Source: Magicicada septendecula
Taxonomy: Eukaryota; Arthropoda; Insecta; Hemiptera; Cicadidae
Assembly: GCA_034769895.1 (NCBI GenBank)
Contig: CM068373.1
Coordinates: forward strand, 435,221,080-435,285,079
Length of the DNA: 64,000 nt
Reading direction: 5' to 3'
The translations under genes were made by a program, and so were the position numbers. The notes under the pieces are model-generated. The model had not been told where the DNA came from. It did not search any database and saw only the letters and a program-made list of their open reading frames with translations. This document shows, one piece after another, positions 11,390 through 24,541 of this stretch. How positions within the stretch are numbered: the first letter of the stretch is position 1; the number at the start of each line of letters is the position of its first letter.

Positions 11390-14118
11390 AGCAATTATTC
11401 GAAACGATGTTAATCTGAAGAAAAGTAATACAGAATTTTATCCTCCAAGTGATAATATATTCCAAAATATTAATGAGAATATCCCAGAATCCCTTCAGTT
11501 TCTGATAGAAGAAATAATTTTAAAAAATAAAAAAGGTGATATTAGTTCATATGAAACAAAATGCACAGCAATTACTCATTCAATTATGAGTTGCATAAGA
11601 CCTAGAAACTTTCTATCACCATTGCAAGTTGGTCTGTCTGTAATGTTGCACAGGAAATTTGCTTCAAAACGAATTATAGATATATTGTCGCATCTGGGAG
11701 TGTGTTCATCATACAAAGAAGCAACACTTTATGAGGATAGTGTATTGCTTAGTCCACGTTCTCCATTTAGATCTGGTTGTTTTGCACAATTGGCATTTGA
11801 CAATTCAGATATTAACATCAATACTATAGACGGGAAAAATACTTTTCATAGTATGGGAGGTATTATGATTGTAAGTCCCAGAGATTGTTATTATAACAAA
11901 GTTCCCTTAAAACGATTGACAGTTAAGCCTACTGCAAAAGAAATTAGCAAAATTGACAAAATACCATTCCAAATTTTTGAAAATATTAATACACATGCAC
12001 TCCAAAACATTGTTTTTGAAAAAGTAGATAACCCGAGTTTTAATAATATAGATTTTTCTAATGCTGACTTGCTTTGGATTTATGGAGTGACCAAACCAGG
12101 CATTACTGGCTGGAATGCCTTTATGTCCAAGCTTTTGGAAAATATGACGTATACATTATCTAGAATTGTTTGCTTGCCTTTTGTACACTCTCCTCCAACT
12201 GACAAAAATACAATATACACCGTTTTAAAATACGCTGTAAAACTAGTGAAAACTTAAATCTACTTAATTGTTTTGTTACTTTCGATCAACCTTTGTATCA
12301 GAAAGCGTTTAAAATGGTCCAATCCTCACCTGATGATGATATACATAATGTAATTGTTCGACATGGAGGATTTCATCTGCTTATGTCTTTTCTTGGTTCA
12401 ATCGGTTATGTGATGGCAGGAAGCGGTTTAAAAGAAGCATTAAGCTGTTACTATGCGCCAGGAACTGTAGATAAGATGTTAGATGGCCATGCTTATGCTA
12501 GAGCAGTACGAGGCCACACATTAATTTGGATAGTTTTGTGTAAAAAGATTATTGAGGAAATGAATCTTTCAGAAGTTCAATATTCAAATATGAAATCTTT
12601 ACTACAAGAATTTTTAGATGACAATCTTACTTACAAAGAAGTACAAGATCATAATTTTTTTAACATCTTAAATGGTAAATTTCTAGAAAAAATTATTGAA
12701 ATTGAGGAATGCGGTAAAACTGCAAAATTATGGATACAATACATACGAATGATCTCTATTGCAAAAGCATTTGCGCGCTCTGAAAAAATGGGTAATATAA
12801 AAATTCAATTACAAGTTATTCAGCAAATGTTGCCATAGTTTTATGCGACTGGACATTTTAATTATACGAAATCAGCCTTATTATATGTACAATATATGAA
12901 TCAATTTATAAAAGAATCTGAAAAACTTTTCACCTCAATGCAAAACCAAAATGTAATTCCAGAAACTACCGCTTTAAAAATTAAAGAACTTCAAAATTTT
13001 ATAAATAACAGATTTTGTACTGTAAGACGAACTGAGAAATTCTGGTCAGGAACTCATACTGATATGACAATCGAACAGGACTTAATGAGAGTCATGAAAG
13101 TTGATGGTGGTATGATTGGACGGGGAGTAACTACCAGTACTGCAAATAAATGGATTCTAGCGATGCCATAGACACATGATATCTGCGAAGAAGTAGAAAA
13201 TTTTTGTGGTATACAATTTTCTACTTCCGATCAGCATGTAGATGCTAGAGATTCTCGAATAAAACGAGATACTGAAGATATTCTCAAAATAAAATCCTGG
13301 TTTGATTGTCACGAGACATTTCCTTATCAAGATTCAATAATGTCTATATCTACTGGAGTTACTGGCGGTAATAATATTAACTGTCATAATGCTTTTGAGG
13401 TTGGAAAAGCAGGGTTAGAAGAAATTGCTGGTACAAACTTCCATAAAGTTTCGTTTAAACGAAAAAATAGAGTACTGTCATTAAAAAGTGTTAATAGTAG
13501 TCTGAAAATTCAAGAGGAAATTGTCCCTATAGATCCAATGTTTATATTTCAACGCATTTGTGTAGCAAGAAAAAGTGACAACGAATTAAAAGATTACATG
13601 CGTTATGAACTTGCACCGTACCCAACATCTATGTTTTACGAAGGTGTATTTCGGAAAACAGATAAGTCTAAACTATATGATATGTTTGAAGTGGACCGCA
13701 CTGAGATTAACCTTGAAGATTGCATTTACGTCATTGATGGTGGTATGTTACTGCATAGAGTAGTATGGTCAAAAAATGACAAGTTCAAATGTATTTTTCA
13801 AAGATACGTAAATTATGTCAAGAGACACTTTGGATCAAAAGTTACTGTAGTTTTTGATGGCTATACAAACAATTCTAACAGCATCAAAGCTATGGAGCGT
13901 TATCGCCGTACCAATCAAAATTCCTCTTTAGATATTTTATTCTATGAAGATATGTGTGTCACAGTGACCCAAGAACAATTTCTTTCGAATAAAACTCGAT
14001 TTATTGAAATTCTAACGAGATATTTGGAAGAAGAAAGCTAACGTTAAACAAGCTGACGATGATGCAGACTTATTAATTGTGAAAACAGCCTTAGAATTAT
14101 ATGATAAATTATATGCAC
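11390..14118 (+). pseudogene. Decayed multicopy protein with PIN/FEN1-like C-terminal part
   Basis: One protein can be followed through four open segments (11586-12257, 12293-12838, 12896-13171, 13340-14041) plus flanking sequence. A 1-nt shift near 12240 separates the first two. The next three share one frame and are interrupted by TAG codons at 12836-12838 and 13169-13171. Another shift near 14040 leads into KQADDDADLLIVKTAL. Recognisable blocks are HGGFHLLMSFLGSIGY, AYARAVRGHTL, FWSGTHTDMTIEQDLMR and SDQHVDARDSRIKRD. The C-terminal part (YVIDGGMLLHR, VTVVFDGYT, ADDDADLLIV) has the spaced acidic residues expected of a PIN/FEN1-like nuclease core. The family is repetitive in arthropods and cnidarians and probably mobile; nuclease function is inferred. 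Confidence 0.6.
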
Positions 14119-14835
14119 GTCAAATTGTTACTTACATTGAAATTCCCTTTAATTTGATACCCCACGTGCGGTATTTTCATATTTTCCATTTTTGACATCA
14201 CCCCTCCGCCAATTCCACTAATTTATTGAGCCCAAAATTTTTAAACACCAAAATTTTTAATATCATGTCACATATGATATTTCATATTTTCCATTTTTGA
14301 CACCCCTCCATTACAACCCATTTATTGAGCCCCAGGGCCCAAATGTATTCAATAGTACGTATATGCATGTAAAATTGTTACTTGCATTGAAATTCCCTTT
14401 AATTTGATACCCCACAGTATTTTCATATTTCATATTTTTCATTTTTGACATCCCCCGGGCCCAAAACACCTATCTTATGTTGGTTCTCCCTATGCGTAAA
14501 ACATTTGTGCCAAGTTTGGTGGAAATCGGTCCAGTTCCATATTTTCCATTTTTGACCTCCCCAAAACCACCCATTTATTGACCCCCAGGGCCCAAGAATT
14601 TTCAATAGTGCTTATATGCATGAAAAATTGTTACTTGCATTGAAATCCCCTTTAATTTGATACCCTACATGCGGTATTTTCATATTTTCCATTTTTGACA
14701 TCCCCCAGGGCCCAAAACACCTATCTTATGTTGGTTCTCCCGTTGCATAAAATATTTGTGCTAAGTTTTGTTGAAATCGGTCCAGTGGTTTAGTAGGAGG
14801 TGTGAAATATAAATACACACAATGACTTTTATGTA
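14111..14835. repeat. ~255-bp tandem repeat with a retroelement-like tail
   Basis: Three units start near 14111, 14361 and 14621. Each contains TTGTTACTTGCATTGAAAT-like sequence, then CCTTTAATTTGATACCC and a CATATTTTCCATTTTTGACAT box. The last two units add a 'TTGTGCCAAGTTTGGTGGAA' box and 'ATCGGTCCAGT'. This box resembles conserved 3' tails of some arthropod non-LTR retroelements or SINEs, which is a weak family inference. The array adjoins the end of the PIN-like pseudogene. Confidence 0.5.
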
Positions 14836-15340
14836 TATTAAGATACACATATTTAATAATATTATTCAACAGAGGAAGATTTGTTAAAATTGACCATTCC
14901 GTCTATCAATTTAATACTCCTAACGATGAAATAATAACAAAATCGTTATTTTGTCTTTATTACTATTAAAATTTGAACTATTTTAAACAAAAAGAATGAA
15001 GACTTTATCATGATCCAATGGTTTATTTAGTAGTAAGAAAAGAAATTCACGGAATGTAAACGTTCTTATCGATTTTACCGCACGCTGCCCTTAAATAAGG
15101 TTTTTTTTTAAAGCCTGACCTTATAAACATGCAAAGATGATTTTAAACCGATATTTAGACCTTTTTCAATAACTATACCAAATATCACTTTGCCTCAATT
15201 TTTTACGAAATTTTACCATTATTTTTACTCTGGCGACTGGACTATTCCTCCATTCTCTCTATGTGTCCAGCCTACCTTAGCCTGTATATTTTGATTATCC
15301 TGACAATGTACGGCTCTTTATAAAGATGGTCTAGTTCATA
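14836..15340. other. No gene recognised
   Basis: AT-rich sequence between the repeat array and the Mutator/Kolobok-like element. I see no reading frame or repeat of note. Confidence 0.35.
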
Positions 15341-18300
15341 ATCCACCAATGAAAATTGGCTAAAAACCTAATTTTGTTCAAAATTTGTTTATTTTTGTTC
15401 CTTATATATTTCTAAACATAAAAAACCCAATTTCAACATTTTTGGCTACCTATATCACGTAGAAAAAATTATTTTTGTGTATCGTGTCACAGCACCTTGA
15501 TTGCCAATATTCGCGCCGCACAAGAGATTTCTGTAATAAAAAAGAATAGAAACCATTAGCTGGTTGATATTTCTGTTTGATTTATAAAGATAAACATTTC
15601 AACATGTACTGTACGTACAGTAATTGCATTCCTTGCTCTATGGTCAGCTGCTTTATTGTATCTGTTCACAGCTGATTGTTGTAACCAGATTGGCACCAAA
15701 CGGTTTTTGCCTTGTTATATTTGTTTGTTGTTTTGCTTGTGGTCATAGTTTGTTTTGGTTTATTTCAGTGATTGTTTCTCATAGTTTTAGTGTTGTTTGC
15801 ATAACATTTCATTTGAAATGGGAAGAAAAACAAAAGCGAAAGTACTTTTATCGAAACGAAACAGCGACAGAGCCTGGAAACAGTGGAAAACTACTGACAG
15901 TCCAGAGGTAGGCCTAGGCCTTGTTGTAAATAGTGAGGTTAGGTCACAATCACCAGTACTGCAAAGTGATTCAGATACTAATGCCATTGAACAGTATGAA
16001 CCAGTTGACAAAAAAACTGGGTTTGCATTGTATAGTAGCTATAATAATGAAATATTTGTAGACAAAAATGCCACAAAATATATTTTAGTTGATGTCAACC
16101 AACTTAGTAATTTTGTTGGTCTGTTCCCATGCCCAGAATGTCTCTCAAAAAACGGTATCAAAATGAAAGAACCAACTGTGAAAGGCTACGCTAATATTTT
16201 TACAATATCATGCAATGAATGCGATTACCAGCAGATTTTTGAAACATCGGGACGTATTAAAAAGAACGATTCTACGCGACCACCGTATGACATAAACCGC
16301 AGAATGGTGTATGCTTTTTCTGCAATGGGGAAAGGTCACAGAGCCTTGGAGGTTTTCAGCATGCAATTGAACATGAACGCAATGAGGATAAATGCTTATA
16401 ATTTTCATAGAAAAGCGCTAATAGCTGCATCAAAGATAAATGTTCAGCGAAACCTTGAAGAAGCTCGTTCAGAGGTTCGCAAGTCTCAGATGATTTTAGA
16501 AGATGTTGATGAAGCAAAGCCCTTAGATTTGACAGTGAGTTATGACGGCAGTTGGCATAAAAGGGGGTTTACATCTAAATATGGAGTTGTCTGCTGCATT
16601 GAAATGACAACTGGTCTCATAATAGATTTTGAAGTTTTGTCTAAATATTGTCGGACTTGTGAGATTATGAAAGACAAACTAAAAGACAAGCCTGAGGAAT
16701 TAGAGGCTTGGAAGGTAACCCACAAGTCAAATTGTGAGTGCAATTACGATGGATCATCCCTTATGATGAAAACTATTGCAGCAGAGAAAATTTGGTCTCG
16801 GTCTCTAGATTATGGCTTTCACTACACAAATTTGATTTCAGATGGGGACAGCAAAACATTATCCCACCTGCACTCTTTAAATTTATATGACGACAAACAA
16901 ATTGAAAAAATTGAGTGCATCAATCATATATCCAAGAGACTAGGTACAGCTCTTAGAAAATTAGTGAAAGATGATTCTAAAGCCTGACAGATGGAAAAAG
17001 AAAAAAGAAAAACTCAGGCAAACCAAGATAAAGAGAACACTCCGTATAGCCTTCCCTTAGCCGGAAAGCGTAGTGGTGGCCTAAAAGACAGCACCATAAA
17101 TAAACTGACAGCCTACTACACAGATGCCATTCAAAGTAACATTGGAGATGTAGATAAGATGAAACAAGCTGTTTTTGCAACGCTTTCACATTGTAAATCT
17201 ACAGATGTAAGCCCGCAGCATGGTAAATGCCCGACAGGGGAGGAGTCATGGTGTTTTTTCCAGAAAGCTTTAGCTAAAAACCAGCCACCTCCCTCACACC
17301 AAGAGTTCATAAAAACTCCTCTTAGAGAAGATGTAGTTGCTAAAGTTCTGCCGATATACCAATGACTTGGGTCAACTGCTTTACTGTCACGATGCGTTGA
17401 TGGCAAAACCCAAAACGCTAATGAGGCGTTGCACGGCATGCTTTGGTCAAAATGTCCAAAAACCATATTTGTTTGTAAAAGTACTCTGATGATGAGAGTC
17501 AGTGAAGCTATTTGCATTCACAATAATGGCTACTTTGAAAACAGTTTCTGAAACTCAGCGAGAATGCGGGTTTGTAGTTAGTTCTGGCTTGAATACTTCA
17601 ACTATAGCGAAGCGATTCGACGCTGTCAGGCTGCAAACTGCTAAAAAAAGGAAAATAATGAAGTACCAGAAGAAGAGATTGGCAATTCAAAAAGAAGAAG
17701 AAAGAAGAATACAGAGAGAAGGCGTCTCTTACGGAGCTGGAGAGTTTTAAAGGTAACGCTGTTCTTTACTTTAGTAGGCTCACTTTTTGTTTTGATTACC
17801 TGTTGAACTTGTACTTGTAAACAGGAATAAGTATAGCCTACTTTCCCACTTAAACGAGTTTTTTATCTTGTGTTTATACTGAACTGAACTTTAAACGCGA
17901 TTTCCCGAAAATAATTTTTTCCGTGTTTTCAGAGAGAAAAACTGATATTCGTGAAAAACAAGTGAAGATAGCAAGCTGAAACTTTTTTGGTGCATCTAAT
18001 ATATATTTAGAAGATTCTCTGGAATTTTAAATGTGATATGTACAATACTTTTTAAGAATAAAAATATTATGTAAAAATAAAAGTTAAGTTTTAAAAACTT
18101 TATTTTCTTTTAATTTTTCCAGGGTTCTAAGATACTAATCGTAACAAAAATGCCGGAGTTTTTAGAGCTTAATGTTACCTTCAATTTGACACCAAAAACA
18201 AAAAAATTGGTCATTTACTTTTTGAGTTATATCAAATTCAAAAAAGTATGTAAAAAACTCAAAAAAATATTTTTTATGTACATAAATGGTAAAAACAAAA

Positions 18301-18402
18301 TCCCCATAATAGTTTTATATAGGTCAATACTAACCTATAAAAAAAGTTTTTTTGAAATATGTTCATAAACCAAGATTTTTCAATTTTCATTGGTGAATCC
18401 CC
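15341..18402 (+). mobile_element. Mutator/Kolobok-like DNA transposon, degraded
   Basis: CACCAATGAAAATTG at 15344-15358 and its reverse complement at 18381-18395 form an inverted repeat about 3.05 kb apart, bracketing the transposase remnant. The right end continues GAATCCCC and is followed by TTAA at 18403-18406. The matching left flank is degenerate (TTCATAATCC). TTAA is the target duplication of Kolobok elements, whereas plant-type Mutator elements make 9-11-bp duplications, so the superfamily is left open. Sequence outside the gene (15360-15790, 17760-18380) is AT-rich and non-coding. Confidence 0.6.
15818..17750 (+). pseudogene. Mutator-like transposase, interrupted
   Basis: I prefer the ATG at 15818 (MGRKTKAK), which fits the family's basic start, over the in-frame ATG at 15797. 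A zinc-ribbon-like pair (CPEC about residue 104, then CNEC) precedes the catalytic core, with SYDGSW near residue 240 and ISDGDSKT near 340. A helical, lysine-rich region follows, with CPTGEESWCFFQKAL and VDGKTQNANEALHGMLW. The frame is cut by TGA at 16985-16987, 17363-17365 and again near 17547, and continues out of frame in 17502-17750 (KKRKIMKYQKKRLAI, REGVSYGAGEF). Reading resumes in the same frame after the first two stops, so they are nonsense mutations, not the ends of separate genes. Product class: Mutator-like transposase domain; not functional. Confidence 0.8.
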
Positions 18403-18576
18403 TTAACATACCATAATGTTTGAATGCTGTAACCTACTGTATAATGTTGCTAAGATTATACAATAAAATGTTGTAAGATATTCTACGAGATATCTAATTC
18501 TACGAAGCTTTATTTTTGTAGTGGAATATTTATTAAGTATGTTTTAATGGGTCTATTTTATCAACCATATATATAT
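18403..18576. other. Flank ending in an AT microsatellite
   Basis: Non-coding sequence that ends in a short ATATATAT run directly before the TGTAACGC end described next. Confidence 0.3.
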
Positions 18577-19406
18577 TGTAACGCGAAGATATGGGAAGCT
18601 CAGATGAGTATAAGCCCACAAAATAAAAAACCTAAATAATAATACCAAAATATTTAACTCAAAGAAATAAGAATAAATATAAAAACAAAACCATTCTAAA
18701 ATGATACTGAAGTACAATACAGTTAATAAATAAATTAATGTACATTAATTTTAAGAAAATACTATATGTAAGATTACATGATAAAAGTGGAAATAATACT
18801 TACCTAAGAAGATAACAAATAATTAATCAAACAATCAAAACTGGATAGATTAATTACTTCTAAGTGTGACAAATAAAATCCAAACAGTACAATACTAACC
18901 AGTGATAAAATAATGAACAAAGTGTTTTTTGAACAAGTATCATCAGTCAAGTGCTAATATTAAGTACCTATATAGATAACAGTTGGGAAAATATTTGTTT
19001 ATATTCCCAATTCCTTAAACCTATAGGAATATGACTATGTTAAAGGGGAAAGGGATACCATTAATTATGGTACCAAACAGTAATCAATTAATTAACAAAG
19101 CAAAGTGGACTAAAAAAAGATGTTATTGCTAAGTGTTAAACAATTGTATAGATTAATATAAAAAGCAGTTTATTTGTTCAAATGTTCAGTAGAATCATAG
19201 CCATGTGGGCATGAGATAGGATAATAGGATAGTATATCTTTTTGTTTTGTTAAGATAGTGTTATGATATGCTAAACAGTTTTTATGGTTGTTAAAAGTTA
19301 ATGTAACTGTTAAAGGTTTACTAAGATATCAGTCATGGAAAATGACATTACGGTAAAATGTTTATAAACATGGTGATGAAGATAACACCAGTACATAGGC
19401 CAATGT
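18577..19406. repeat. Possible LTR fragment starting TGTAACGC
   Basis: The sequence opens with TGTAACGC right after an AT run, as does the sequence at 40597. Both share a nearby AATATTTAACTC phrase. TG at the end and GTTACA in reverse complement suit an LTR terminus. The segment stops where LTR copy A begins at 19407 and contains no reading frame. The LTR assignment is tentative because no second copy or primer-binding site was found for it. Confidence 0.3.
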
Positions 19407-21466
19407 TGAGAGCTTTCCATTTACGTACAGAATTAATAAAAGACATAGAAATACATTTTTATCATTAACTCTTACCTTCTCGGGGTCCAGGATTCTGTTA
19501 CACGAACTCACAGTCTGCAAGAGAGGTTATTGGGTTCGTTACACAATAAACATGCTTTTTGACTATATTAATCAGCTCTGTTTATTAATCGATTGCAACA
19601 TTTGTTTTAATTTTCTTTTAAATTTACTTAGTATTCTTTTTTTATATCTCCAATCTAGTACAGTTCATATTAATTATCTTTTCTTCGAACATTTACAAAA
19701 CAAACATTTAAGCTACTTGAACAATGGTAAACATTATAAGAACTACTTCCAAACCTTAACGTAAAAATTAATTATAGGAAGACAACCCAGCATCTTACTC
19801 ACACCCACATTCATACAGTATTTAAATTCCCCATAATTTAGAGCTCTTTTAAGTTTAAATTTATTATATAGTTACTTGGTCGTTGTTTATGCAACTCACG
19901 GCGTCTCTGTTAACCCCGTGCCGCTCTACGCATTTTCGTCACCATTTGTCCAAAATTAGTTCTCACTGGTTTAATTTTGATGCCACTGAATTATAACTGT
20001 TCTCACTGGTTTGCATCACTTTAAATTATGATTTAAACCATGTTTTTCATAAGTTTTACTAGATATCGGCTCGCAAGCCTTTATACGTTCAACCGGCTGC
20101 GAGCCACAGCTGTAGACGAACTGTCTTTTACCTACTTTCACATTTTTATATGCGGGCGAGATGAAAACGGTGCCCAGCCGGTGGACGCACACAACTGCTC
20201 GTGTCCGTTGTCTTGAGATGTTATTTACCGACTGCCTTTGTTCTCTGCACAACAAGCGCTAAGGAATGTATCTGTACGTGGCGTTTTTGTGAGAACGTTG
20301 GCCGAGGTGTGCGCTCTTGTGTGTGAAATCTCACCCTAGTTGCTAACTTCACATTCCTGTGCCAAGCCACATCAGTCTCGACGCTATAGTCCGTTCACCA
20401 AATATACTTGGGTGGAATAAAATTGACAAGATTTAATTTCCAAATCCCCATAGGTTTGTACCGTTACAATGTCAAAATCAACAAACTATTGTATAAATAG
20501 CAAATAAGGTAACAAAACAATTTAAATTAATGCGTTAAATTAATGAGTTAGAAAATGTTTTCAGAAAATTTCAAACTGTATAAAAAGAAAAAAAAAACAT
20601 GACCTAGGCAAAAGTTAAACATTAAAGGTAGTGGCAAAATTAATTGGCAAAGAAAAAGGTCAAACCACTGTTAATTAGTGAAAATAAGCCAGAATTGTTA
20701 AGTAGATGTTCTTTATTAATAATAATCACAATGTAGTAAATAACTTAAGGAATTTTAACATGATTTTGTGACAGTCAAATGACTAAAAGGCCTATAAACA
20801 GAATTTTTGTAAAGTTGATAAGACATTAATATTGGGTCAAGATATATCATAAAGGGTATCAAATTGTTTGTAATTAAATAATGAAAATAACAATATAAAT
20901 TAAATTAAGTAAAATTAGGTAATAGTTAGGGAGTAACTTATACTGGAAAGTGAAAAAACCATTTATTTGGAATAATACTAGTCATGTGACCCAGAGTTCA
21001 GCTGAATTGACCAATCAGGAATTAGAAAAATTTGGTCAAGACAATTTGAAAGAGTAAGAAAATTATATAGTTGATTTTCAGACATAAATGCGAGCAGATC
21101 AGCTCCGTATAGCGAAGAACAAAAGTTCAACTAAGTATCAATTCCGAGTGTGCCCAAAAAGAAGAAATAATTGTAAAAAATTAAGACGTTACTAAAAAAT
21201 GAACCAATATAAATCAACAAGCATAAAAAAGAAGAAAAGAATGAATAATAAGTAAATTATAATAAAAAAGTGAAATATTAATTCAACGAGGCTTGGTGAG
21301 ATAACCTTATAATAAAACACACTCTTAACAGCTACACCACACTAAGAATAACATCACCAACACTTTTAAACAACACCACAGTGAAAGAAAAAGGATAAAT
21401 AACCATTATTACATTGAACACTTAAAATAAATTAATTTATTCAAAGGAAAAAGTGACGAAGAAACA
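19407..21466 (-). repeat. LTR copy A of the tandem LTR element
   Basis: This 2,060-bp segment recurs at 28935-30994 and, split by insertions, from 38465. In plus orientation it runs from TGAGAGCTTTCC to GAAGAAACA, so in the element's minus orientation it has TG...CA ends (TGTTTCTTCG...AGCTCTCA). A weak polypurine-like stretch (TTTTTTTGAAAAA on the minus strand) adjoins its right edge, marking it as the 3' LTR of the first unit. It has no coding capacity; short frames inside are shadows. Confidence 0.8.
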
Positions 21467-24400
21467 TTTTTCAAAAAAATTTAATTTCCAAAAAAGCTAT
21501 TTTGCCAATTAATAAAAATAATTATTCAATCATTTAATTATATTGATTAACAAAAGAATCTATAATTCAATTATACAAAACATACTACATCTCAACACCA
21601 GTCATCAGCTGATACCTTATGGTCAGGTGAATGACCTTACCCTAGACACACTACACAAAATTATACAATGTAAAATACATAACACATGTTTATAATTCAT
21701 ACATTCTAACATAATACCACATAATAAAACATAAACATTCATAAATAATACAAAACTCATTCCATTACAAAAAACATCTCATCTGCATCTGAATACAATT
21801 TACAACATTTCAATTTTAGGTTTAGTTTCAAATTCTATAAACTCTTTACCTTGTTACGTTTATTATTACATTTTAGTTATGAATTTCTATTAATCATTCT
21901 CATAACATGATTAGTTTGGGGTGATTTTCCGTCATTCACAATGATTTGATTTATTGAATGGGTATTTAAATATGACCTTACCCCCTTCTTCCTCCTAACA
22001 ACCACTTACGGATTTATATAGGGTGATACCAGTCTCTCAAAAATATTTACCTCCATTAAATTCTCTAACTCACCTTAAATCATTCTCCTCTTATTACCAA
22101 ATACCTGTTATCTTCTTTGTACCTAGGATGTGTGTTCCCTTCCCGTATACTCATTCCCTTATTAGTTCCTGGCCCTTTCCCAGGTAACTCCGCCAAACCC
22201 CATTTAAAACTATTCACCTCCCGCCACAACGCCTGTCGTTGAGGACTCCGTACACCTCCACCCTCATACAAAATTTCACCACCACCTGTTTACTCTCCAA
22301 TTCCATTACTCTCACTTTCTCTACGTATATGCACTCCCACTACTGTGTCCCTACTATCAACCCGGTTCTGTATTACTTTTCTTCCAAAATTCGTATTTTG
22401 TCTAATACCCATTTAAGTTAACTCTGACTGACCCAATGCCTTATTGAAATAATTATCATCACCCAAACTCTATCTTTTACAACATTTTACATTACTTTAA
22501 CCATTGAAAAAAATATTCATAACTACCTCAAATTAATATCATCATTTAATTTAAACCTTTGAAACTCATTCAAAGCTTATTATTCAAACATTAAACATTT
22601 TACTTTATTTAAATTGCATTATAAATTTCATACTTACATTACATCACTCAATTGAATAAACACCTGATTCCTGTCATAGACACAAAATTATAAACATTCA
22701 TTACCACAAATATCACGTACAACCATATGTACCTTCTGAAACATAACAATCATATGACTCCACAACTAAACACATTTTACATTTATTCATTTACTATTTA
22801 TTATCAATTTCAAATCTCAGAGACATTTAAATTCATTATCCAAATTTATTTATACCACATTTAAATCAATTAATTCATCTACAATTTATTTTAATTACCT
22901 TATTACAAAACAATTACAGTTCCTTTATTACAAACTTATTATTTATTTAGTCTGACAAAATATTATTATTAAAATCAATTTTTACTACATACACACATTG
23001 TTTACATCAAATACATTTTACACCACAAACACAATTAATCTCCCTATTAATTTATTTACAATTTTTTGTCATTATTTTTCTGTTTACCACACCTCATTTC
23101 ATAAGTTAGCCAGATCATCACCATAAACTAAAATAATTAAAATGTCCATTCATTGATTTTTTATTTAACCCCCATCATCGTATATTAGTCTTACTTTTAT
23201 ATAACAATTATCATCTTTAACTACACTCTTATTGTTATTATGATTTATATAATAACCCTTGCATATTAATTTATCCCCTCTATCACAAGAATAATACACC
23301 AGATTATTCTCCCCTATTAACTCATAAAACCCGTTTACTTTGGTATTTTTGGTCCAGTCTCCGTATTTTTGGTTGACATCAGGTAAGTTATTTTATCATA
23401 TTCTTCTACTATATCCATCACATCATAAGGTAAGTGTTTATCATCTACAATGGTATCATCAAAATAATCATCAATATCTGTTTCACAAGGTAAGCATTTC
23501 ATATAGTTTATTTTTTCCAACTCTAACCTCTCTATCAACTCTTTATAACTTCTCTTTAACTTAAATAATTCTATCTCACCATCAACACACAACTCTCTCT
23601 CTCTAAATATCTCTCACCATAACGCCATATCACACTTTCTCTGCCATCTCATACAGAGGGTACTGAATCATCACACAAAATCAGGGAACAATTTGAAGAC
23701 CTCATGTCTTCCAATACTAAGGGACTCTTGCCCTTCAACAACAACATTTGTAAACACCTTGGTTCACAATAAACCTGGGGAAATTTACCCTCTGCAACCC
23801 CTCTACCTGTAAACTCTCTTCATACTCTCTCTCTCTCTAACTGATAAACACTTGTTTCTACCCCTTTACAACCCCCTACTCCCATTATTCTCTCACTCTC
23901 TCTAACTATCTCTACATCATCACTATCTATTTTCATTAAAGCACCTTTAAATAGCTCGTTTTCTACTATCTTATCACTATTACTTATTAATTCATTTTTA
24001 CAACTGTAACTTACCTTGTTACTTATTTCTTCACTATTTTTGTTCTTGTTACACTCACCTGTATTTATTCTCAACACTCCCATTTTCTCAATATTTCATT
24101 CTAATTTGTTAACGTTACTTTCAAATATCTCATTTGTATTTTCTAAATGCTTATTAATTTTATTAATGTCGTTTTTCAAATCACTATTTTGCTCTTTCAA
24201 TTCATCGAAATTCTTTTCACATCTTTTTCTTTGTTTGTTAATATCATTACTTAATTTCTCAAACTTATTATCAAATTTTTCATCATTATTATCAAAACGA
24301 CTCTTTATTTCATTAAATTGATTTAGTAAATCAATTATCATTTAGTAGTATCATGTCATTATCAAATTTGCTATTACATTTTGTTGAGGTTGGAGTTAAC

Positions 24401-24541
24401 TGAACTCCTGAATCCTCTGTCACATTTGTTTCATCTGTTACATTTAATTCGACTATTTCGTCTTAACCCACATTTGGAGTTGATGAACTCCCAGGCCACT
24501 TATGACAGCTGATTCATTCATTTCAACTTCAATCTCATTAG
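21467..24541 (-). mobile_element. Internal region, unit 1, left of the hAT insertion
   Basis: About 3.1 kb of AT-rich internal sequence between LTR A and the hAT element. It is repeated at 30995-34069. Only a short coiled-coil gag-like remnant (23335-24341) is recognisable. No protease, reverse transcriptase, RNase H or integrase motif is present, which points to a non-autonomous (LARD-type) element mobilised in trans. Pyrimidine-rich CT runs occur near 23585 and 23825. Confidence 0.65.
23335..24341 (-). pseudogene. gag-like coiled-coil remnant, unit 1
   Basis: Reading leftward from ATG at 24341, an 81-codon segment rich in K, E, N and D with heptad spacing (FDNNDEKFDNKFEKL) forms a likely coiled coil. 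A TGA at 24096-24098 ends it, but the same frame continues as 23820-24083 (MGVLRINTGE, then a polar acidic region). Another frame carries 23335-23592. The coiled-coil-first layout resembles the N-terminus of the Gypsy gag at 55-57 kb, and the position downstream of the primer-binding site fits gag. No capsid or zinc-knuckle motif is evident. The identity is an inference. Confidence 0.4.

Noticed and set aside
19380-19406. Degenerate primer-binding site left of LTR A (TGGCC...ACTGG on the minus strand)
   Set aside because: About 10 of 18 positions match the real site; too weak to claim a further unit to the left.
23585-23840. CT-rich runs as possible polypyrimidine tracts or promoters
   Set aside because: No adjacent splice-acceptor or transcript evidence; on the element's coding strand these are simply GA-rich gag-like sequence.
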